From Dermatophagoides farinae (lineage: Eukaryota; Arthropoda; Arachnida; Sarcoptiformes; Pyroglyphidae), in the NCBI RefSeq assembly GCF_024713945.1, contig NC_134681.1, forward strand, positions 3,180,001 to 3,244,000: a stretch of 64,000 nt of DNA, given 5' to 3'. Below, piece after piece: positions 50,101-58,826 of this stretch (the first letter of the stretch is position 1; every line of letters begins with the position of its first letter). The notes beneath the pieces were generated by a model. It worked only from the letters and a program-made list of their open reading frames with translations. It was not told the origin of the DNA and made no database searches. Made by a program: the position numbers and the translations under genes.

Positions 50101-53100
50101 GTTTCGATGGTTTTGATGGTGTAAATTGTGAAAAAATCAATGGTCAATGTACGAAAAATCCATGCCGTAATAATGGTACATGTCATAATGAAATACAGAT
50201 ACCGAATCGTCAGGAAACATCTGTGTGTACTTGTTTGGATGGTTTCAGTGGCCGTTATTGTGAATATAATATCAATGATTGTGAATCCAATCCATGTTTC
50301 CATGGTAAATGTATCGATATGATTAATTCGTTTAAATGTATCTGTAATCCTGGTTATACTGGTATGTTTTTCTTTGAAATTTTTTTTCTGGTGATTTGAT
50401 TTCATTTTTTCTTCGTTAGGAATGTTGTGTCAAACACAAATCAATGAATGTTTATCAAATCCATGTTCAAATGGCGGAACGTGTGTAGATGAAATATCCA
50501 ATTATCGTTGTGAATGTCCAAATGGTACATATGGTTTCAATTGTCAATTTCAAGAAAACGAATGCTGGTCTAATCCTTGTATGCATGGTGGTACATGTCA
50601 TGATATGATGGGAAAATATCGTTGTCAATGTGCGGCTGGTTTTCGTGGTGAACAATGTGAAATTGTTATTGATCAATGTCAATCAAATCCATGTGCCAAT
50701 GGCGGTACATGTTATACAACAGATTTGGCAATCACTGGTTCGCCATATAAATGCCGATGCCCAAAAGGATTCTATGGTCCACGTTGTTTATCCGATTTGG
50801 ATGAATGTGATCCAAATCCATGTCTAAATGGTGGCATATGTAAAGATGATGTTAATAAATTTCATTGTCATTGCATGCCCGGCTATACTGGTTATCGTTG
50901 TGAAACATCATTGAATCCATGTTCACAAATTTATTGTCAAAATGGTGGTACCTGTATTAATCATCAATCACCATTTGGACAATATTCATGGACATCACCA
51001 TTCCATTGTCAATGTCGTCAACAATATTCGGGCATCTATTGTGAAATTGATAATAGTAAAAATTCATTAATGGATCAAAAACGTCGTCAAGCATGGCAAA
51101 GATGTCCAAAAGCTGATTTTTGTTATGAACATTTCTCCGATAATATCTGTAATGAAGATTGTAATAATCGGGATTGTTTATTTGATGGTTTTGATTGTCG
51201 ATCAGCCATAACGGATCAATCAGATCAATCATCTTCACCGGGTAATGGCCATAATCATCATCCTCATAATCATCAACAACAAAACAATAATCCACAAATG
51301 GTTAATAATCATTCAACATTTCATTTTGATCTTTGTAATCGTGATTATAATCCATATTGTGAAGACAATTATGCAAATGGACATTGTGATCATGGTTGTG
51401 ACATTGCAGAATGTGCATGGGATGGTCTGGATTGTGAAACCGATCCATCATCCACTGATTATCTTCGCGGTGAATTGATTATCGATATTAATTTTCCATA
51501 TAGCCAAATGAATGGCACGAATGTTGCACAGATTCCATTACCAGTAAAACGTATGATAAGAATGGTATCAATACTGATTGGTTCAGTGTTACGAATACGT
51601 GATATACGGGAAAACAATCCACATGGTACAACTAAATTAATAATGGGTATTGATAATCGAAAATGTCGTCAAACTGGACAATGTTTCGAGAATAGTCAAG
51701 ATGTTGCATCATTTTTATCCGTTTCACAGAATAGACAAGCATCACCAGTGAAACAATTTCTACGGAAATCTGGTATCCAGATGCATTTCGATGCCAATGA
51801 TGATGTTCGTGATCGTTCACCAATGGATAATGCTAAAGATGCACAGAATCTAACATTCATCGTCATATCATTGTTATTATTGCTTTGTATCGGAATATTA
51901 CTTGGTGCATTAGTATCGAACAATCGAAAGAAAGTTGCTCGTGGTATTACCTGGTTTCCAGAAGGATTTTTCACAAATCAAATGCCCATCTCACGTAGTG
52001 CACGTCATCATTCAAATACAAATTCAACGGCTGCTGCTGCTTGTGGTGATTTCAGCAGATCACGTGGCCGTCGTGAATCAAATCTTCTTTCACATTCAAA
52101 TTCAATTCGATCCGGTTGTCCGGATGGACAAGAAATGCGTCAATTTAAATCACCACGTGATGATTTGATGGTGGATGAGAAAAGTCAATGTGCGGCTGTC
52201 ATCTATGAAGAACCATCGGAATGTCGTTCATGGTCCTCGGCACATTATGAGGCATTTCAACCACATGATTCCATGACACCACCATTACCAACACCATCGA
52301 TTGATTCAATTGGTCCGAATGGAATGACACCATTAATGGTTGCATCAGCATTTCCAATGAACCTGATGAATGTTGATAATCCCGATATATTATGCGATAG
52401 TAATAATGCCGTACATGATCTACTGATGAATGGAGCCAATGTATCATTGACATGTGAAAAAACACATGAAACATGTTTACATCTAGCTGCACGTTATGCA
52501 CGTGCTGATGCTGCTAAACGTCTAATTGAAGCTGGTGCCGATTGTAATGCACAAGATGCAACGGGACGTACACCATTACATTCTGCCATTGCTGCTGATG
52601 CACGTGGTGTTTTCGAGATTCTTTTACGTAATCGAACTGTTGATCTGAATGCCAGAACTAGTGACGGAACAACACCATTGATACTGGCTGCACGTATGGC
52701 AAATGAAGGAATGTTGGAACAATTAGTATTACATAATTGTGAATTAAATATTGCTGATGATTCTGGGAAAACTGCATTACATTGGGCATCATCAGTTAAC
52801 AATGTGGAAGCTGTACGTGTTTTACTTCAACATGGTGCTGATCGTGATGCTCGAAATATACGTGAAGAAACACCATTATTTCTTGCAGCACGTGAAGGTG
52901 CATATCAATGTGCGAAATTATTGCTTGATTATCATGCTAATCGTGATATAACCGATAATATGGATCAATTACCAAGAGACGTGGCATTAGCACGAATGCA
53001 TACAGATATCGTAGAATTATTAGATAAACATGAACCATCAACATTACCGCCACCAATTCAAGCTATTAATAATAACAATAATTCCGGTAATAGTAGCAAC

Positions 53101-55185
53101 AATGGTAGTGGAGGTGGTGGTGGTGGTGGTGGTATAACATCACCAAATCCAAATCGTATGATGATGGTTACATCACCAATTCCGGTACAACAATGGGGTA
53201 CATTGGGTAGAAATACGGCACCCAGACGTAATAAACAACAACAACAACAACAACACAATCATCATATGGCAAGTGGTCAACATCAACATCAATCGAATCT
53301 TAATCTTGCCACTAGTATTGGCAACAAAAACAACAACAATAGCAATGCATCATCATCGATATTAAGTCCAACTGGTACATTGAAAGGAACCAAATCATCA
53401 TCATTTTCATCAAAAAATGATTCATCATCATCGACAACAAAGAATGGAAATCAATCAAATGTGCCACCGCCACCACCACCACCAAGAAATTGTGTTGCAC
53501 TTTATAATGGATTACATCATTCATCGAATCCATTGCAGCAACCAATTTTATTGTTAGGCTCTGGTGCACCATCAACAACAACATCGGCAACATCGACAAC
53601 ATCACCAACGACACCACCATCAACCACAACAACAATGGGTACTAATTATGAAATTCTAACATCATCATCTACAGCTGCAAATGACAATTATTCACAACAT
53701 CATCAACAACAGCAAACATATTCAAGCTCAATAAATTCTTCTTCTCATCAACATCAGGCATCATTTTCATTAAATGGATCTCAACAACAACCTCAAACCT
53801 CAACAAATCATCATGATGATGATTCAATAATGACCAACACTGGTTTTATTGGTCATCATCATCAACATCAAATAAGTAATATGAGTACAGCAACAGCAAT
53901 GACAAATTTAACATCACCCACATCCACTGCATCATCATCATATTATGGTCATCATCATAATCATCAAACATCACAAATATCAAATCATCATCAAGATTAT
54001 AATAGTATACAACAGCAGCAGCAACAACAACAACAACAACAATTGATGGCTATACAATCATCAGCAATGATATCACCACCATTAATGATAAATGGTCAAA
54101 CAACAACAACAATAAATAATGGATCAAGACCACCACCAGCATATAATGAATGTTTTCATTTGAAACAATTATCAACAGCATCGTCAATGTCTAATCATCA
54201 TCATAATCAATATAATCAACAACAGCAGCAGAATATTCACCATAATCATCATTTACAACCAATAGCTGTTGCACCACGACAACAATTATTACAGCAACAA
54301 TTACAACAACAATGTGGTATTGTAAATGGTGGTTGTCAACAACAGCAGCCACCAACACCAACAGCAACAATAGCACCGGCATCATTATTATCATCACCAA
54401 CATCATCGAATACCACAATGATGGCATATCATCATCAAAATAATAATCAGACTATATCAAGAATACAACAACAACAGCCATCTAATAATCAACAGGTAAA
54501 CTCGACAACAACAACAACAACAACTTTAATCCAGAATCAACAACAATCTCAACAACCACGGCCATTAGATTCATATCCAACACCATCACCAGATTCATGG
54601 GCATCATTATCAACATCATCACCATTATCGGTAATGAATGATTGGACATCAGCATCAAGTGGTGGTGGTACAACGACAACATCAACTGCAGCATCATCTG
54701 TATCTTCTTCATCATTATCTGGATCATCAGTGACAACTGTTATAAATGGAACGGAACAACCACCACCAAATAGTAGTAGTAATCTATTATTATTAAATAC
54801 AAATGGACCACAACCAGGACAGACAGCATTATCAGCTGTTACCGGCAATGGTAATATTGGACAAATGTTATCAATGGGTATGATTATGTTATCACCGACG
54901 AATGCAACATCATATCAATCAGCAATGAATATTCCAAATAATAATCAATCATCTACAGCAACAGCAACAACAACAACAACTGGCCGTCAACAACAACAAC
55001 AGCAGCCACAACAATCACAAACCGGTGCAAATATTTTGGCCACTACTGCTGCTGCCACCACCACCACCACCATGACTGCCACCGATAATTCATCAAATAA
55101 TAACTCATCATCCATTTATCATCATCATACACATCATCAGCCAAGATTTCAACCATCATCAACACAGCAAGCTGTTTTTATCTGA
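41126..55185 (+). CDS. Notch: Notch receptor, reduced EGF and LNR complement
   Basis: Single-pass receptor for DSL ligands; proteolysis releases the intracellular domain that acts with CSL. Exons 41126-41583, 41690-42726, 45001-45294, 49996-50361 and 50420-55185 join in phase to about 2306 aa. Order: signal peptide and Ser/Thr/Asn-rich stretch (1-129); 20 EGF repeats (130-927), where repeats 11-12, the ligand-binding pair, keep the O-fucose Thr before Cys3; two LNRs (947-979, 1023-1057) matching LNR-B and LNR-C; heterodimerisation region with the conserved Ile-Asp-Asn-Arg-Lys-Cys; membrane segment (about 1195-1220) followed by Asn-Asn-Arg-Lys-Lys; RAM motif TWFP (about 1230); ankyrin repeats (about 1353-1590); a 700-aa Gln/Asn/Ser/Thr tail with Opa-like poly-Gln; a PEST-like TPSPDSW (about 2103). 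Fly Notch has 36 EGFs and three LNRs. The start is uncertain: ATG 41114 is in frame, and an upstream exon at 38782 is an alternative. Confidence 0.93.
43179..43197. repeat. 19-bp palindrome in Notch intron
   Basis: ACAATCGAT, A, ATCGATTGT: perfect 9-bp arms around one base, containing two ATCGAT words. Confidence 0.7.
44156..44163 (+). promoter_or_regulatory. CSL/Su(H)-type motif
   Basis: TGTGGGAA fits the YGTGRGAA consensus of the Notch effector CSL. It partly overlaps a TG microsatellite, which lowers its weight. Confidence 0.3.
47419..47425 (+). promoter_or_regulatory. CSL/Su(H)-type core, weaker
   Basis: Core GTGGGAA preceded by G, where the consensus has a pyrimidine; inside the large Notch intron. 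Confidence 0.2.
48641..48648 (+). promoter_or_regulatory. CSL/Su(H) consensus motif
   Basis: CGTGGGAA, a full match to YGTGRGAA in unique sequence inside the large Notch intron. Confidence 0.4.
49513..49520 (-). promoter_or_regulatory. CSL/Su(H) consensus motif
   Basis: TTCCCACG on the + strand is CGTGGGAA on the minus strand, a full consensus match about 870 bp from the site at 48641 and in opposite orientation. Weaker TGTGAGAA words follow at 49817 and 49908. Confidence 0.4.
49705..49720. repeat. 16-bp perfect palindrome in Notch intron
   Basis: ATGACACTAGTGTCAT is perfectly self-complementary, about 275 bp before the acceptor at 49995. Confidence 0.7.
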
Positions 55186-55308
55186 TATTTTCAAACAAAC
55201 TAATTTCTAATCAATCAATATTTGCTCATTAGATTTTCATTTTTTTTTTTCAAATCACTCACTTTTATCCACATTTCTTTCTCCACTACAATAACTCTTT
55301 GTATACAT

Positions 55309-55314
55309 TTTATT
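55309..55314 (-). terminator. Poly(A) signal AATAAA, carbonic anhydrase gene
   Basis: Minus-strand AATAAA about 90 nt past the carbonic anhydrase stop codon. It lies inside the predicted Notch 3' UTR. Confidence 0.4.
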
Positions 55315-55352
55315 TTTTTTTATATATATAAATGAATGTCTCATTTTTTTGA

Positions 55353-55358
55353 AATAAA
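55353..55358 (+). terminator. Poly(A) signal AATAAA, Notch
   Basis: Canonical AATAAA 168 nt after the Notch stop codon and about 40 nt before the stop codon of the convergent carbonic anhydrase gene. Confidence 0.5.
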
Positions 55359-55400
55359 ATTTTTTAAATTTTAAATTTCACATTGAAATTGTGTTGCAAA

Positions 55401-56905
55401 TTAAATTATCAATGTGACCACCATCATCATCATCGTCAAAATGAGCATTAGTGATGGAAAAATTTCATTTCCATTCGATTGCATTGGTGCATAGATTTTT
55501 CTTGAACCCAATTCCTGTATGTGACGATAATAACCAAAAGTTTCATCATTATCCTCATCATCAGAATTTTCATCGTCCGAATCGTCGTCATCATTTTCAT
55601 TTTCATTTTCATTTTCATTTTCATTTTCATTTTCATGTTCATGTTCATGTTCATTTTTCTTATTGTGAATTTTTTTTCGTATTTTTTTCAAACGATGTTG
55701 ACGATGATGTAAATGATGGTTTAAATGATTTTGATCTTGTGAATTTGAATCTTCTGATTCATGATGATTATGATGATGGTGGTGGTGATGATTATGATGA
55801 TGATTGTGATGATGATTATGTGTGGAATTGAATAATAATTCACGAAATTTATTCATCTGTTCCGATGTAATATCTAATGGTTTTGGATAAATGATCCATG
55901 TAACAATCTCTTGACAATCCGGTGTTGTGTATGAACCATAATAACGAAGAAAATCCGTTTGTTTATCATCCGGTAATAGATCACTTAATCGCAGCGGCTG
56001 TTCCAATGGATATTCACTGTCAACATTGATAATTTTATCCAAATGATGAATTATTGGATCCAAATATTTATTATGACGATCAGTTTCCTATTATACATGC
56101 ATGTATTTCTATTTCAAAATCAAATTCCATTGATATTTACATTGAAAAATACAGCTATCACGGTAAATAAATCGCCAGCCAGAATACGATTCAAAATTGC
56201 TTCATTTTCATCATAACGAACATTTTGATGAACGATATGCATCTATTTTTGATTGATAAACATGAATTTGTTTTGAATTTGGAAAAAAATTGGAACGAAC
56301 AAACAAAACAGACAAACCTCCATTGTAAATTTATTGCCATTGATTGCATGTTCTGAACCACTTGAATGTGAATTACGCCAATGAAAATGAAATTGTACAA
56401 AACGATAAATGTCATTATTCAATGCCGTACCGGTAACAAAACAGCCAAGTCTATCATCATGATCATCATTCATATCAGGTGGTTGATGTAATTTTACTTT
56501 ATTTATTTTTTTGTTTAAATAGATTTTTAAAATCAATTTTTAAAAAAAATCCTACTACTTACCACCATGGCCATTATTAGCCATACGCATGGAAAAAAGA
56601 TAATGATCATAATTGATGAATGATAATTGTAAATTTGGTACATAAACAATACGATCCATTTCAATATTTATCGGTGATTGATAATGTCCTTTACAATATT
56701 TATATTGTTTATCCCAATATTGTTCACCGGTTGGACCACGATAATCCCATAATTTTTTTGTTATATGATCAATATTTGATTGTAATTCACGATTATTATG
56801 GTTATTGTGGCCAAAATTTATTGATTCGATGATTATGATCATTTGTAATGACCACCATATTGATAATATGGTCAAACATTTCATTTCCATAGCCGTTATT
56901 ATCAT
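55401..56905 (-). CDS. Alpha-carbonic anhydrase, secreted/GPI-type, with His/acidic insertion
   Basis: Reversible CO2 hydration at the cell surface. Exons 56905-56563, 56496-56318, 56242-56141 and 56087-55401 join in phase to 436 aa. Start: first ATG of a hydrophobic signal peptide (1-32). The alpha-CA core is complete: Trp-Asp-Tyr, the Gln-Ser-Pro-Ile motif, proton-shuttle His113 in Asn-Asn-Gly-His, zinc ligands His151, His153 and His176, Gly-Ser-Glu-His (Glu163), and Tyr-Thr-Thr-Pro-Asp-Cys around Thr262. A roughly 94-residue insertion (297-390) of poly-His, basic, Glu-Asn repeat and Asp/Glu blocks interrupts the fold before the last conserved Tyr-Arg-x-Ile-Gln-x-Leu strand. A terminal hydrophobic segment (418-436) suggests a GPI signal, as in CA IV/XV. 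Convergent with Notch, divergent from PDAP1. Likely active. Confidence 0.88.
55591..55656. repeat. Coding (TCATTT)n minisatellite
   Basis: Tandem TCATTT/TCATGT hexamers within carbonic anhydrase exon 4. On the minus strand they encode the Glu-Asn and His-Glu repeats of the insertion. The number of units may vary between individuals. Confidence 0.8.
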
Positions 56906-57813
56906 CAGCAACAACAATTTTTTTTGTTTTGTTTTGTTGGAAAACCAGAAAAAATAAAAAGTTTTCGCATACCACAACGACACAATCAACGATGATGATT
57001 ACAATTCTTCATTCCTTTAAGGTTCCATTTTTTTTTTTTTTTTTTGGTCGCACCATTCCTAGTGACTAATGATGATTGGTGGTGGTGGTGGTGGTTGCCA
57101 AGTAAATTTTCATTTTTACCTTAGCAAAGGGAAAAAAATCGATTCCTTTTTTTTAAATTTTCAAATGAATTTCTTTTTCTCTGTACATTTTTTTTGTTTT
57201 CTTTCAACTACTTGGCAGTAGAATGTATTGTTTTGACATTTTTTTCTTCTTGCTGATGATCAAATAGTTTGTCTTCCTACATAATTTATTGGTGGTATGA
57301 AAAGTGCTCTCTCTCTTTTCGGTTATTTTTTTTGGTGGAAATAAATTTCAAAAACCGAGTGTCATTAATTTTTTAGGTAAATTAATTACCGGAGAGATTT
57401 TCAGGTTTTTTTTCTCGTTTTTTTTGTTTAGAATTTCTTTTTTTTTTGGCAATTAAAAAAAACGAATCGTTATTTTTACTGTGATTTGAAAAAAATTAAT
57501 CGATTTTTGTGTGTGTGTTTGTTCATAAAGGACGTAACGTGATTGCTTTTTGTTACAATTGGAAAAAATGAGTCAATGATGATGACACGCCAACCAAGCG
57601 ACGAAAAACTACAACGTTTTTTTCGCATGTGTTGTGTGTGTCTGTGTGTGTGGCATGTTCATTTTTTACTCTATTTTCACATCTAATCGAAAAAAATTTT
57701 CATTTGTAAAAAAATCCACGTTGATTATCCTGATCAATCAGATTGCGAAATAATTCGTGAGACATTTTCTTTCAAATTTTTGGAACTGAAAACAAAAATC
57801 ACTCATCATCAAC
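56906..57813. other. Divergent promoter region, CA/PDAP1
   Basis: 908 bp between the start codons of the divergent carbonic anhydrase and PDAP1 genes, so it must hold both promoters unless one has a distant 5' exon. It contains long T-runs (around 57030), a short GGT repeat and no clear TATA box. Confidence 0.5.
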
Positions 57814-58551
57814 ATGGCACCACCAAGAAGTAAAAGTATGTAATCTGTTGGTTTTTTTTCTACAAGAAACTTATCAATTCCATTTTTTTTTTCTACAGCT
57901 AGCCATAAAGGTAAACGACGTCATTTTTCATCACCTGAAGAAATACAACAACAAATGAGCCGATTAAATATGAAAGATAATGATGATGATGATGATGATA
58001 TTAAAGAAGAAGATGAAGACACTGATGGATCATCACATTCCAGTGATGATGATTCTTCTGATGAACAAAAAATTAGCAAACCAAAAGGCGTTTCTGGTCT
58101 GATTGAAATTGAAAATCCAAATCGTAATCCAAGTCGTGCTCCTACGACAGGTATGTGCGTGGTATTTTTTTGTTTCTTTTAAATCTAATCAATTTTTTTT
58201 ATTGCGAAAATAGATCAAGTACAATTAACACGTCGTGAACGTGAAGAGATTGAAAAACAGCAAGCAAAAGAAAAATATCAAAAATTACATGCTGAAGGTA
58301 AAACTGATCAAGCAAAAGCAGATCTGGCACGTTTAGAATTGATACGTAAACAACGTGAAGAAGCAAATCAAAAACGTGAAATGGAACGAATGATAAAACA
58401 AAAACAATCTGGTAAAGCAACAAATAATTCTTCTACTGCTGCAGCTGCTGCTACATCATTATTACCGACATCTGGACAACAGCGATTAACCTCGGCACAA
58501 AAACAATCGCAAGTTCGTGCAAAAAAATCTCAACAGCAACAGACTAAATGA
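57814..58551 (+). CDS. PDAP1: 28-kDa heat- and acid-stable phosphoprotein (PDAP1)
   Basis: Small charged phosphoprotein, described in mammals as PDGF-A-associated; its precise role is poorly known. Exons 57814-57835, 57899-58150 and 58214-58551, with introns of 63 bp each, give 203 aa. Exon 1 encodes only seven full codons. Family signatures in order: basic N-terminus with Ser-His-Lys-Gly-Lys, Ser-Pro-Glu-Glu-Ile, an acidic Asp/Glu/Ser stretch, [14 protein letters not shown], and the conserved coiled region (Arg-Arg-Glu-Arg-Glu-Glu-Ile-Glu-Lys, later Gly-Lys-Thr-x-Gln-Ala-Lys-Ala-Asp-Leu-Ala-Arg-Leu). The C-terminal roughly 45 residues (Ala, Ser, Gln, Lys-rich) are longer than the vertebrate end. 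Convergent with the INPP5E-like gene. Confidence 0.93.
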
Positions 58552-58630
58552 TGATAAGACCAAAAATTCATTTTTGTTTAGGGCTTTTTTTTGTGTAAAA
58601 CAAAACAAAATTTTTCAGCATGAAAAAAAT

Positions 58631-58636
58631 TTTATT
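58631..58636 (-). terminator. Poly(A) signal AATAAA, INPP5E-like gene
   Basis: Minus-strand AATAAA about 190 nt past the INPP5E-like stop codon. It falls before (left of) the PDAP1 signal at 58720, so the 3' ends would overlap. Confidence 0.35.
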
Positions 58637-58719
58637 CAAAAAATCTCTTTTTTTGTAACAAAAAAACAAATCACACAGTGTGTGTGAAGAGGAAGATATA
58701 GAAAAATTTACATTTAACA

Positions 58720-58725
58720 AATAAA
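58720..58725 (+). terminator. Poly(A) signal AATAAA, PDAP1
   Basis: Canonical AATAAA about 170 nt after the PDAP1 stop codon and about 100 nt short of the stop codon of the facing gene. Confidence 0.45.
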
Positions 58726-58826
58726 ACAGAAAAACAAAGTATACATATTTGAAATTAAAAATTTTTTTTTCACCCGTTCGTTTGTTCGTTTTTGCTTTTT
58801 TAATCTCTGTCTGCATGTTTTTTCAA

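Noticed and set aside
53058-54736. Antisense open frames in the Notch tail
   Set aside because: Generated by CAA/CAT repeat codons of the poly-Gln/His tail on the other strand.
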